Assembly: GCA_035648415.1 (NCBI GenBank)
Contig: DASRLO010000004.1
Span: forward strand, 8,822 to 72,821
Length of the DNA: 64,000 nucleotides
Direction: 5' to 3'
From: DATARH01 sp035648415
GTDB taxonomy: Bacteria; Pseudomonadota; Alphaproteobacteria; ATCC43930; CGMCC-115725
Part shown: positions 8,897-17,524 of the stretch, piece after piece
Position numbering within the stretch: the stretch's first letter is position 1
Layout of the letters: the number at the start of each line of letters is the position of its first letter
Notes under the pieces: generated by a model
What the model was told of the DNA's origin: nothing
The model's input: only the letters and a program-made list of their open reading frames with translations
Database searches by the model: none
Translations under genes and position numbers: made by a program

Positions 8897-9436
8897 CTAT
8901 TTCGACGCTGCGTCCGGCGCCGCTGGGGTGCCGTCGGGCACCACTATGTCAGCCAAGCTCTCGAGCTGGCTCAGCCACGCCCTGACGCGCCGGCGGTTGG
9001 TCCCGAAATCACCGCTGCCGTAGCGCGCCCGGCTGTAGACGGCAAGGCTCGACCGGTCGGGACCAAGCGCGACGAACTCGGCCGTGACGATGTCCGGAAA
9101 GCCGAACACGGACGTATGCTGGATCACCACCAGCCGGTTCTGGTCCGGCTGGGCAGCGACCTTGACGATGTTCGGTTCGCCCGCCAGGAGCTGCGTCCAG
9201 AGCGCGGCGAGGCGGTCGACCGGCAGCGCGAAGGCCGGGCTCGCCGCCGCCGTCGCCTGGCAATAATTCGGCGGGCAGGCGAGAAAGGCGTTGCCGGGGA
9301 TCGGGTCGCGCAGCTCGCGGATCGCGATGCGTTCGTCCGGCCGCAATTCGTTTTCGGACGGCCGGCTCATGTAGATCCGCACCGCCAGGCCAAGCCCGAC
9401 CAGCACCAGCACCGCGACGATCAGCTTCATGAACAT
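8897..9436 (-). CDS. DUF1499 membrane-anchored protein
   Basis: 179 residues. One N-terminal transmembrane helix (residues 3-22) and then a DUF1499 (PF07386) domain, recognised by the CPPNYCQ cysteine pair and the WTQLLAGEP and RSRARYGSGDFGTNRRRV blocks. Function unknown. Its ATG overlaps the end of the upstream oxidoreductase gene by 10 bases, so the two are co-transcribed. Confidence 0.8.
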   Translation of the reverse strand: MFMKLIVAVLVLVGLGLAVRIYMSRPSENELRPDERIAIRELRDPIPGNAFLACPPNYCQATAAASPAFALPVDRLAALWTQLLAGEPNIVKVAAQPDQNRLVVIQHTSVFGFPDIVTAEFVALGPDRSSLAVYSRARYGSGDFGTNRRRVRAWLSQLESLADIVVPDGTPAAPDAASK

Positions 9437-10452
9437 CCGACGGCCAGCCTTTCAAGTCCGAACGCCTCGGCGAGCAGGGTATAGGAACGTTTGCGCGCCT
9501 CGTAGTCGTGGGTGATCGTCAGCACGACGATCTCGTCGACGCCGTATCGTTCGGCGAGGTCTTCGAGCCCGGCCTTGACCTGGCCGGGGGTGCCGACGAT
9601 CTGTCGGCGGCGGTGGTGCTCGACGACCCGCCGCTCGATGTCGGTATAGGGATGGGCGAGCGCCTCCTCGGGTGGCGGGAACGGCTTGAGGATGCCCTGG
9701 CGCTGGCGCAGCCGCGACAGGTCGCGGCTGACGGCGAGGTATTGCGCGCGCTCTTCGCTCTCGGCGCAGATCGCGAACACGCCGATGCTGGCTCGCGGCG
9801 CGGCGAGATGGGGCGACGGGCGGAACCGCGCCTTGTAGACGGCCATGATATCGGCGCCGCCCTCGTCGGTGATGAAATGCGCGAACGAGAAGGCGCGGCC
9901 GAAATAGGCGGCGAAGATCGCGCTCTGGTCGCTCGACCCGAGGATCCAGATCTCGGGCAGGGTCTCCCCATCGGGACTGAGCTGGATGCGCGAGAACGGG
10001 TGGTCGCTGGGGATCGTGTGCTCGAGATAGCCGATGAGGTCGGCGATCTGGTTCGGGAAATGCTCGATCCCGAGCGCGCCCGGCCCGTGCGCCAAGGCCG
10101 CGGCGGTCAACTGGTCGCTGCCCGGGGCGCGACCGATGCCGAGGTCGATGCGGCCGGGATGGAGCGTCTCCAGCATGCGGAACTGCTCGGCCACCTTCAA
10201 GGAGCTGTAATGCGACAGCATCACCCCGCCCGAGCCGACGCGGATGCGGCTGGTCTCGGCGGCGATGCGGGCGATCATGATCTCGGGCGCGCTGCCCGCC
10301 AGCGCCGGGGTAGCGTGGTGCTCGGCCAGCCAATAGCGGCGATAGCCGAGCGCCTCGGCATGGCGCGCCAGTTCGATCGTCTCCATCAGCGCATCGCGCG
10401 GCGTCACCCCCTGCCGCACCGGCGATTGGTCGAGCACGCTCAAAGCCAGCAT
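9427..10452 (-). CDS. Luciferase-like flavin-dependent monooxygenase
   Basis: 341 residues from ATG 10452 (the open frame extends to 10536, but conserved sequence begins at LSVLDQSPVRQG). LLM class of the MsnO8 type: RYWLAEHH, IARIAAETSRIRVGSGGVMLSHYSSLKVAEQF and LHPGRIDLGIGRAPG are hallmark blocks for reduced flavin binding. The substrate is unknown. First gene of a two-gene unit with the DUF1499 gene. Confidence 0.9.
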   Translation of the reverse strand: MLALSVLDQSPVRQGVTPRDALMETIELARHAEALGYRRYWLAEHHATPALAGSAPEIMIARIAAETSRIRVGSGGVMLSHYSSLKVAEQFRMLETLHPGRIDLGIGRAPGSDQLTAAALAHGPGALGIEHFPNQIADLIGYLEHTIPSDHPFSRIQLSPDGETLPEIWILGSSDQSAIFAAYFGRAFSFAHFITDEGGADIMAVYKARFRPSPHLAAPRASIGVFAICAESEERAQYLAVSRDLSRLRQRQGILKPFPPPEEALAHPYTDIERRVVEHHRRRQIVGTPGQVKAGLEDLAERYGVDEIVVLTITHDYEARKRSYTLLAEAFGLERLAVGCS

Positions 10453-10583
10453 GGCGCGCAGATTACACGCTAACGGCCTCAGCAGACGCGGATTTCGGCC
10501 GTGGACAGGAGCGGCGCGGCCGGGCGCGCTTGTCAAGCCGGCGGGGTTCTGGTTCGATCGCCGCAGCGCCGCGGGGAGAAGAC

Positions 10584-11642
10584 ATGGCCGATTCGATCAT
10601 CACCGACACGGCGACCAGGATTTTTCAGGATTTGTGCGAGGCCGAGACGGTCAATCAGGCCGAGAAGGGTGAGTGGCCGGCGGCGCTGTGGGACGCGCTC
10701 GAAGAATCAGGGCTGCCGCTGACCTGGGTTCCCGACGCGTTCGGCGGCGCCGGGGCCGAGATCGCCGACGGCTTCGCGGTGCTGCGCGTCGCCGGGCGGT
10801 TCGCCGCGCCGGTGCCGCTCGCCGAGACCCTGCTCGCCGGTTGGCTCCTGGCGCAAGCCAAGATCGCCGCACCCGCCGGACCGATGACGATCGCCCCGGT
10901 CCACGAGGACGGCAACATCACCATCGCCGCCGACGGCAGGCTCGCGGGCCGGGTGCGGCACGTGCCGTACGCCCGCGACACAAGGCACATCGCGGTCGTC
11001 GCCACGCGGAACGGCCAGCCGGTCGTGGCGCTGGTCGAGACCGAGGGGCTGTCGATCAGCCCCGGCGTCGGCCTTTCCGGCGAGCCGCGCGACACGGTGA
11101 GCTTCGACGGCGCGACCGCAATCTCGGTCGGGCCGGCGCCGGGTCTCGATCCCGCGAAGCTGACCCTGATCGCCGCCGCCGCCCGCACGCAACAGATGGC
11201 CGGGGCGCTCGAGCGCATCCTCGAGCAGTCGGTGCAGTTCTCCTTGGATCGCGTGCAGTTCGGCCGGCCGATCGCCAAGTTCCAGGCGGTGCAGCAGAAC
11301 CTCGCGAACCTCGCCGGCGAGGTCGCCGCCGCCGGCGCCGCCGCCGACGGCGCGGCCGAAGCCATTTCCGAGCACGGCGTCGCCGGCGACATCGTCGCCG
11401 CCGAGGTGGCGATCGCCAAGCTGCGGGTCGGCGATGCGGCCGGCGCGGGGGCCGCGATCGCGCACCAGGTGCATGGCGCGATGGGCTTTACCTATGAGCA
11501 CACGCTGCACCATTCGACGCGCCGCCTCTGGGGCTGGCGCGAGGAATTCGGCAACGAGACGCTGTGGGCCGAGCGCCTGGGCCGCATGGTCGCGGCGCAG
11601 GGCGCCGACGCGCTGTGGCCGTTCGTGACGCAGGGATCGTGA
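10584..11642 (+). CDS. Acyl-CoA dehydrogenase family protein (first of pair)
   Basis: 352 residues from ATG 10584, preceded by GGGGAGA. The C-terminal half has the dehydrogenase helical bundle (QMAGALERILEQSVQFSLDRVQFGRPIAKFQAVQ) and the HQVHGAMGFT motif near the end; the N-terminal half is more divergent, as in the non-catalytic or alpha-like partners of heteromeric dehydrogenases. It lies 22 bases before a second, full acyl-CoA dehydrogenase, so the pair may act as a heterodimer. Confidence 0.88.
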   Translation: MADSIITDTATRIFQDLCEAETVNQAEKGEWPAALWDALEESGLPLTWVPDAFGGAGAEIADGFAVLRVAGRFAAPVPLAETLLAGWLLAQAKIAAPAGPMTIAPVHEDGNITIAADGRLAGRVRHVPYARDTRHIAVVATRNGQPVVALVETEGLSISPGVGLSGEPRDTVSFDGATAISVGPAPGLDPAKLTLIAAAARTQQMAGALERILEQSVQFSLDRVQFGRPIAKFQAVQQNLANLAGEVAAAGAAADGAAEAISEHGVAGDIVAAEVAIAKLRVGDAAGAGAAIAHQVHGAMGFTYEHTLHHSTRRLWGWREEFGNETLWAERLGRMVAAQGADALWPFVTQGS

Positions 11643-11664
11643 GATAGGGGATCGTGGGGAGATA

Positions 11665-12825
11665 ATGGCCAACATTTTCCAATTCGATCCGGTCGAGCTG
11701 CCGCCCGAGTGCAAGGAATTGCGCCAGGAGGTCCGCGCCTTCCTCAAAGAGGAGATGGAGGCCGGCACGTTCAGCCCGAGCGGCCGGCGCGGCGACAACG
11801 CCGCCGCCTTCGCCCGCAAGGTCGGGGCCAAGGGCTGGATCGGCATGACCTGGCCGAAGGAATACGGCGGCCAGGGCCGCAGCCAGCTCGAACGCTATGT
11901 CGTCACCGAGGAGATGCTGGCGCACCGCGCGCCGACCCGCCACTATTCGACCGCCGACCGGCAATCGGGCCCGGTGCTGCTGCGCTACGGCCAGGACGCG
12001 GTGAAGAAGGACATCGTCCCGCGCATCTGTTCGGGCGAATTGTGCTTCTGCATCGGCCTCAGCGAGCCGAATTCCGGCTCGGACGTGTTCGCCGCCTCGA
12101 CCCGCGCGACCAAGACCGATGGCGGCTGGCTGGTCAACGGCCGCAAGATCTGGACCTCGAACGCGCACCAGGCCGATTACATGATCGGCCTCTTGCGCAC
12201 CTCGAACTCCACCCCGGAGAACCGCCGACACGGCCTCACCCAGTTTCTCATCGACATGAAGTCGACGGGCATCGCCATCCGGCCGATCATCAACCTCACC
12301 GGCGCGCACGATTTCAACGAGGTCGTCTTCGACGACGTGTTCGTGCCCGACCTCAACATGATCGGCGAAGTGGACATGGCATGGAAGCAGGCGAGCGCCG
12401 AATTGGCCTACGAGCGCAGCGGCCCCGACCGCTGGCTCGAAACCCTACAGAGCCTGGTCGAGTTGATCCGCGTCGTCGGGCCGGAGCCGAGCGAGCGCCA
12501 GGCCGAGGGCATCGGCCGCGAGGTGGCGCATCTGGCGACGATGCGGCGCATGTCGCTGTCGGTCGCCGGCATGCTGCAGGCCGGCAAGACGCCGGCGGCG
12601 GAAGCCTCGATCGTCAAGGATCTCGGCACCAATTTCGAGCAGGCGCTGCCCAACAAGGTGCGATTGATGGCGCCGGTGCGCGGCGATTCCGACCCCGACA
12701 GCAACGACGACCGCTTCGAGCAGGCGCTCAACTACACCACCCTGATCGCGCCCAAGCTGACCATCCAAGGCGGCACCCGCGAAATCCTGCGCGGCATCAT
12801 CGCGCGCGGGTTGGGGCTGCGGTGA
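11665..12825 (+). CDS. Acyl-CoA dehydrogenase family protein (second of pair)
   Basis: 386 residues. FAD-binding blocks CIGLSEPNSGSD and KIWTSNAHQADYM and the ending LTIQGGTREILRGIIARGLG are diagnostic. Catalyses alpha,beta-dehydrogenation of an acyl-CoA and passes electrons to ETF. Grouped with the preceding paralogue, an acyl-CoA synthetase and an enoyl-CoA hydratase downstream: a beta-oxidation-like route for an acid I cannot name. Confidence 0.92.
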   Translation: MANIFQFDPVELPPECKELRQEVRAFLKEEMEAGTFSPSGRRGDNAAAFARKVGAKGWIGMTWPKEYGGQGRSQLERYVVTEEMLAHRAPTRHYSTADRQSGPVLLRYGQDAVKKDIVPRICSGELCFCIGLSEPNSGSDVFAASTRATKTDGGWLVNGRKIWTSNAHQADYMIGLLRTSNSTPENRRHGLTQFLIDMKSTGIAIRPIINLTGAHDFNEVVFDDVFVPDLNMIGEVDMAWKQASAELAYERSGPDRWLETLQSLVELIRVVGPEPSERQAEGIGREVAHLATMRRMSLSVAGMLQAGKTPAAEASIVKDLGTNFEQALPNKVRLMAPVRGDSDPDSNDDRFEQALNYTTLIAPKLTIQGGTREILRGIIARGLGLR

Positions 12826-12844
12826 TGCTGGATTGCCGATCGTG

Positions 12845-12963
12845 CGTCCATCGAGGCTTTGCTTCGCAAAGCACCTCAGGATGAGGACCGTTTAGTGATG
12901 CCATGCAGGAAGGGTCCTCATCCTGAGAGCTCTGAGGTGCGCCGCCAGGCGCCTCGAAGGACG
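12845..12963. repeat. Palindromic intergenic repeat (REP-pair)
   Basis: Two imperfect inverted arms, 12845-12889 and 12913-12963. Each has CGTCC(A/T)TCGAGGC at its outer end and AGGATGAGGACC at the inner end. The motif is widely repeated in alphaproteobacterial genomes. It lies between two same-strand genes, where it could modulate message stability. Confidence 0.8.
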
Positions 12964-12991
12964 CAGCGCCGTTTTGCAGCACGAGTAGCAC

Positions 12992-15124
12992 ATGCCTGAC
13001 CTCCGACCGCTGCTCTCCCCCAAAAGCCTCGCGATCGTCGGCGCGGCGTCCGACGAATCGATCCGCGGGCGTCTGACCAAGCAGCTCATCGGGCACGGTT
13101 TCGACGGGCCGATCTACCCGGTGACGCGCAGCCAGAGCGAAATTCTCGGCCACAAGGCCTATAAGAGCGTCGCCGACCTCCCCGAGCCGGTCGACCTCGC
13201 AATCATCGTCGTGCCGGCGGCGCATGTGATCTCGACGATCGAGCAATGCGGCGCGCGCGGCATCCCGGCGGCGGTGATCATCAGCTCCGGCTTTGGCGAG
13301 GAGAAGAGCGAGGCGGCGGCCCGGCGCGACGCCGAGTTGCGGGCGCTCGCGGCGCGGCTCGACATGGCGATCTGCGGGCCGAATTCCGAAGGCCTCGTCA
13401 ACCCGCTGCGTCCGCTGGTCGCGACCTTCAGCCCGGTGTTCCATGACTTCTCCAAGCCGCTGCTGCCCGAGGGCAGCTTGGCGAAGCCGATCGCGGTGTC
13501 GTGCCAGTCGGGCGCGCTCACCTTCTCGTTCCTCAGCCGCGGCCAGTCGCGCCAGCTCAAATTCACCACCCAGGTCAGCTCCGGCAACCAGACCGTGCTC
13601 GAAGCGCACGACTACATCGAGGCGGCGCTGGAGTCGGGCGCGGCCGACATCTTTCTCGTCTATCTCGAAGGCATCCGCCAGCCGGCGCGGTTCCGCGCGG
13701 TTGCCGACCAGGCGGCGCGGGCCGGCAAGCCGCTGATCGTCGCCAAGGTCGGCCGCTCCGACGCCGGCCGCCGCGCCGCCGCCTCGCATACCGGCGCGCT
13801 GGCGCAATCGGGGGCGATCGACGACGCGGTCTTCCGCCATCACGGCATCGTCCGCGGCGAGGACCTCGACCACATGCTCGATGTCGCCGCCGCCTTCGCG
13901 TTCTGCAAATTGCCCAAGGGCAACCGCGTCGCGATCATCACCGGCTCGGGCGGCAGCGCGGTATGGATGGCCGACATATTGTCGGCGCACGGTCTCGAAG
14001 TGCCCGAGCTCGAAGCCGACCTCCAGGCCAAGATCATGGCGATGCTGCCGTCCTACGCCTCGGCGCTCAACCCGATCGACGCCACCGCGCAGGCGATCGG
14101 CGAGGTCGGCTACAAACCGATCGTCGAGCTGGTGCGGCAATCGCGGCGCATCGACACGGTCCTCCTGATCTCGTCGGTGGCGAACGAGACCACCGCGCGC
14201 AAGCGCGCCGAGGAACTCGCCGGCATCGTCGCCGAAACCGCGCAGCCGCTGCTGATGGCGACCTACACCACCGCGTCGCCGGGGGCGATGGCCGCCTTCG
14301 CCGAATTCGGCATCCCCTGCTACACCTCGATGCCGAGCTGCGCGCGGGCGATCAAGGCGCTCGCCGATTACGGCCGCTTCCGCGAGCGCCTCGCGCGCCG
14401 CGTCGCGCCGCAGGCGACAACCGCCTCGGTGCGCGACACGGTCGGCAAGGCTCTCGCCGAGTCGGGCAAGGTGCTGACCGAATTCCAGGCCAAGGCGCTG
14501 CTCGCCGCCTACGGCGTCAAGCGGGTGCCCGAATTTCTCGCCACCGGCGAGGACGACGCGAGCGAGGCGGCGATGCGCCTCGGGGGGCCGGTCGCGCTCA
14601 AGGTGCAGTCGCCGGACATCGCCCACAAGACCGAGGCGGGCGCGGTGCTGCTCGGCCTCAGCGGCGACGCCTCGGTGCGCGAGGGCTACCGCGATGTGCT
14701 GGCGCGCTCGCGGGCTGCGGCGCCCAACGCCAAAATCGACGGCGTGCTGGTCCAGGCGATGGCGCAGCGCGGCCAGGAGATGATCCTCGGGATCACCCGC
14801 GACGCGGTCTTTGGGCCGATGCTGATGGTCGGGCTCGGCGGCATCCATGTCGAGGTGCTGAAGGATGTCGCCTTCGCCCCGGTGCCGCTCGACAGCGAGG
14901 ATGCGCTGGCGCTGATCGGGGAATTGAAGGGCGCGGCGCTGCTCGACGGCGTGCGCGGCGCGCGGCCCGCCGACAAGGCGGCGCTCGCCGAGCTGATGGT
15001 CGCGCTGTCGCGCTTCGCCGCCGACCACGCCGACCGGATCGCCGAGATCGATTTGAACCCAGTCATCGTCCACGAAGCCGGCGAGGGACTGAGTATCGTC
15101 GACGCGCTGATCGTTAAAACCTAA
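12992..15124 (+). CDS. NDP-forming acyl-CoA synthetase (acetate-CoA ligase family)
   Basis: 710 residues with the fused alpha-beta order: CoA-binding Rossmann domain (PKSLAIVGAASDESIRGR), succinyl-CoA synthetase-like flavodoxin domains, then a C-terminal ATP-grasp domain (LKVQSPDIAHKTEAGAV, ending in EIDLNPVIV). The likely phosphorylated His266 is in SHTGALAQSG. It activates a carboxylic acid to its CoA thioester with ATP to ADP. With the acyl-CoA dehydrogenases and hydratase around it, it probably starts the same degradation route. Confidence 0.9.
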   Translation: MPDLRPLLSPKSLAIVGAASDESIRGRLTKQLIGHGFDGPIYPVTRSQSEILGHKAYKSVADLPEPVDLAIIVVPAAHVISTIEQCGARGIPAAVIISSGFGEEKSEAAARRDAELRALAARLDMAICGPNSEGLVNPLRPLVATFSPVFHDFSKPLLPEGSLAKPIAVSCQSGALTFSFLSRGQSRQLKFTTQVSSGNQTVLEAHDYIEAALESGAADIFLVYLEGIRQPARFRAVADQAARAGKPLIVAKVGRSDAGRRAAASHTGALAQSGAIDDAVFRHHGIVRGEDLDHMLDVAAAFAFCKLPKGNRVAIITGSGGSAVWMADILSAHGLEVPELEADLQAKIMAMLPSYASALNPIDATAQAIGEVGYKPIVELVRQSRRIDTVLLISSVANETTARKRAEELAGIVAETAQPLLMATYTTASPGAMAAFAEFGIPCYTSMPSCARAIKALADYGRFRERLARRVAPQATTASVRDTVGKALAESGKVLTEFQAKALLAAYGVKRVPEFLATGEDDASEAAMRLGGPVALKVQSPDIAHKTEAGAVLLGLSGDASVREGYRDVLARSRAAAPNAKIDGVLVQAMAQRGQEMILGITRDAVFGPMLMVGLGGIHVEVLKDVAFAPVPLDSEDALALIGELKGAALLDGVRGARPADKAALAELMVALSRFAADHADRIAEIDLNPVIVHEAGEGLSIVDALIVKT

Positions 15125-15128
15125 TTCG

Positions 15129-15404
15129 CCACTGAGGCGCGGAGAACACGAAGAACGATTTACCGCAAAGGACGCGATGGTTACGCAAAGAACGCAAAGG
15201 CCTATCTTTCGGGCGCGCTGCGCCCAATAATTTTCCACAATGAGACGGTGAGACAGTGAGGTATCGAGCCACTGAATCTCACTGCCTCATTGTAATTTAT
15301 GGCGCTTCGCGCCGGTAAAATCGCCTTCGCGTCCTTTGCGTAACCATCGCGTCCTTCGCGTCAAAGCATTCTGTTTTTTCTTCGTGATCTCCGTGCCTCC
15401 GTGG
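15129..15404. repeat. 276-bp near-palindromic element without a gene
   Basis: A long imperfect inverted repeat. The outer arms are CCACTGAGGCGCGGAGA (15129-15145) against a mirror copy ending at 15404; the middle arms (15161-15200 with 15324-15367) contain the CGCAAAGGACGCGATGGTT motif; an inner stem CAATGAGACGG.../...GCCTCATTG surrounds the centre. The middle arm is the same repeat that brackets the GxxExxY gene at 19713-20090, so this looks like a gene-less relative of that element. Confidence 0.8.
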
Positions 15405-15423
15405 TTCGACAAAGGAGCATCCC

Positions 15424-16221
15424 ATGAGCGATCTAGGCACCTATCGCGATATCGCCGTCAGCCTCGACGGAAACGTAGCCACGATCGAGATGCGGCGGCC
15501 GCCGCATAATTTCTTCGACAGCGACCTCATCGCCGAGATCGGCGAGGCGTTCGAGCGGCTCGACGCCAACGATACCTGCCGCGCCATCGTGCTGTGCGCC
15601 GAGGGCCGCTCGTTTTGCGCCGGCGCCGATTTCTCGAAGCGGATGGATACCGGCACGGTCAACGAAGGCTCGCGCAGCCGCCACGGCAAGCACCTTTACA
15701 AGGAGGCGAGCCGCCTCTTCCGCACCAAAAAGCCGATCGTCGGCGCGGTCCACGGCGCCGCAATCGGCGGCGGGCTCGGCCTGGCGCTGGTGCCGGATTT
15801 CCGCGTCACCTGCAGCGAGGCGCGGTTCAGCGCCAATTTCAACCGGCTCGGCTTCCACCCCGGCTTCGGGCTGACCGCGACCCTGCCGCGCCTGGTCGGC
15901 GAGCAGCAGGCGGCGCTGCTGTTCTACACCGGCCGCCGCATCCCGGGCGACGAGGCGGTGCGCATCGGCCTCGCCGACCTGTTGGTGCCGCAGGCCGAGG
16001 TGCGCGGCGCCGCGCAGGCGCTGGCCCTCGAAATGGCGCAATCCGCCCCGCTGGCGGTGGTCTCGACCCGCGAGACGATGCGCCGCGGCCTGGTCGACGC
16101 CATCGAGGCGGCGACCGAGCGCGAGCTCGTCGAGCAGGACTGGCTGCGCCGCACCGAGGATTTCGGCGAAGGCATCAAGGCGATGGCCGACCGCCGCCTG
16201 CCGAATTTCCAGGGACGGTAG
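15424..16221 (+). CDS. Enoyl-CoA hydratase/isomerase family protein
   Basis: 265 residues, crotonase fold. Oxyanion-hole blocks AEGRSFCAGADF and VHGAAIGGGLGLALVPDFRV are present, then FSANFNRLGFHPGFGLT. Preceded by AAAGGAGCATCCC. The Glu pair of classical hydratases is not clearly conserved, so isomerase or another crotonase activity is possible. Part of the acyl-CoA degradation cluster. Confidence 0.9.
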   Translation: MSDLGTYRDIAVSLDGNVATIEMRRPPHNFFDSDLIAEIGEAFERLDANDTCRAIVLCAEGRSFCAGADFSKRMDTGTVNEGSRSRHGKHLYKEASRLFRTKKPIVGAVHGAAIGGGLGLALVPDFRVTCSEARFSANFNRLGFHPGFGLTATLPRLVGEQQAALLFYTGRRIPGDEAVRIGLADLLVPQAEVRGAAQALALEMAQSAPLAVVSTRETMRRGLVDAIEAATERELVEQDWLRRTEDFGEGIKAMADRRLPNFQGR

Positions 16222-16572
16222 CTACACCCCGAGCAGCTCAACGTCGAAGATCAGGATCGCGTTCGGCGGGATAACGCCGCTGGCGCCGCGCGCGCCGTAG
16301 CCGAGCTCCGAGGGGATGATGAGGGTGCGCTTGCCGCCCACCTTCATCCCGGCGACGCCCTCGTCCCAGCCGCGGATCACCTGGCCGGCGCCGAGGCGGA
16401 AACCGAACGGCTGGCCGCGATCGACCGAGCTGTCGAATTTCTTGCCCTTCTGCCCGCCCGGCTCCTGCAGCCAGCCGGTGTAGTGGACCGAGACGCTGTT
16501 GCCGGAGGCGGCCTCGTCGCCGGCGCCGACCACGCTATCGGTGTAGATGAGGCCGCTCGAAGTCGTGGGCAT
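16222..16572 (-). CDS. FKBP-type peptidyl-prolyl cis-trans isomerase
   Basis: 116 residues from ATG 16572; the open frame continues upstream, but the complete domain starts at TTSSGLIY. Blocks VSVHYTGWL, KFDSSVDRGQPF, VIRGWDEGVAGMKVGGKR and LGYGARG...IPPNAILIFDVELLGV give a full minimal FKBP. No signal peptide, so cytoplasmic proline isomerisation or chaperone work. Divergent from the DUF364-type gene. Confidence 0.93.
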   Translation of the reverse strand: MPTTSSGLIYTDSVVGAGDEAASGNSVSVHYTGWLQEPGGQKGKKFDSSVDRGQPFGFRLGAGQVIRGWDEGVAGMKVGGKRTLIIPSELGYGARGASGVIPPNAILIFDVELLGV

Positions 16573-16638
16573 GGGGATACTCCGTGATAGGGCGGTGCTA
16601 TGCTGCGAACACCGCGCAGATCGAAATGAGGTCATGTC

Positions 16639-17496
16639 GTGCAGGGCTCCATCTTGGCCGAGACCATCGCCGCCGTCACCGACATTCTCGGGGCGGAGCT
16701 TGACGCCATCGCGGTCGAGCGCGCGGTGATCGGGCTGTTCTTCACCGGCGTCAAGCTGACGACCGGCCATGCCGGCGCCTGCGCGACGCCGATCAAAACG
16801 ATCCCCGAGGCGGTGTGTTGCCCCTCGTCGGCGATGGCGATGCCGTTCCCCGGCAAGCTCAAGGGCAAGCCCGCCCGCGACGCGATGACGGAAGCGTTCT
16901 CCGACCACGGCATCCGCCGCGGCGTCGGCATCGCCGCGGTCAACGCGCTCGCCGAATTGTGCTGGGAGCGCCGTCCCAACCCGGCCGTCGAGCTGCTGCG
17001 CGGCGTCGACGCGTTCGAAGCCAACATTTTCCGGCCCAACGACCTCACCGTCGTCGTCGGCGCGTTCGTGCCGTTCCTCAAGGAGCTGAAGCGCCGCAAC
17101 CAGCCCTTCCTCGTGCTCGAAAGGGACCCCGACACCTTGAAGGCCGAGGAGATGCCGTTCTTCCGCCCGGCCGAGATGGCGCGCGAGGTGGTGCCGCAGG
17201 CCGATGTGCTGTTGGTCACCGGCACGACGCTGCTCAACGACACGCTGGAGGAGCTGCTGTCGTGGGCGCGGCCCGAGGCTTGGGTCACCGTGGTCGGGCC
17301 GACGGTCGGGTTGCTGCCCGACGCGTTCCTCGCGCGCGGCGCCGACTATCTCGGCGGGGTAACGATTACCGATCCCGACGCGTTCCTCGAACTCCTCGCC
17401 GAAGGTGGTTCGGGCTACCATTTGTTCGGCCGGGTCGCCGAAAAAACGGTGCTGGCGCGGCGCCGCGCCGCGGGCGCCGCAGCGAAGGCGGCTTGA
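16639..17496 (+). CDS. DUF364/DUF4213 protein (putative heavy-metal chelation)
   Basis: 285 residues from GTG 16639. The N-terminal DUF4213-like part (VIGLFFTGVKLTTGHAG, then a CC pair at about 59-60) and the C-terminal DUF364 part (LLVTGTTLLNDTLEELL, VVGPTVGLLPDAF) match the putative heavy-metal chelation family; the reaction is unknown. It is followed after 28 bases by an NHL-repeat gene and is probably co-transcribed with it. Confidence 0.75.
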   Translation: MQGSILAETIAAVTDILGAELDAIAVERAVIGLFFTGVKLTTGHAGACATPIKTIPEAVCCPSSAMAMPFPGKLKGKPARDAMTEAFSDHGIRRGVGIAAVNALAELCWERRPNPAVELLRGVDAFEANIFRPNDLTVVVGAFVPFLKELKRRNQPFLVLERDPDTLKAEEMPFFRPAEMAREVVPQADVLLVTGTTLLNDTLEELLSWARPEAWVTVVGPTVGLLPDAFLARGADYLGGVTITDPDAFLELLAEGGSGYHLFGRVAEKTVLARRRAAGAAAKAA

Positions 17497-17524
17497 GCTG
17501 CGGAAAAATTCAGCGGAGGAAGAC

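Noticed and set aside
12797..15238. 813-codon minus-strand open frame opposite the acyl-CoA synthetase
   Set aside because: Composition (Arg, Asp, His, Gly) is the usual antisense shadow; the plus strand encodes a complete known enzyme.
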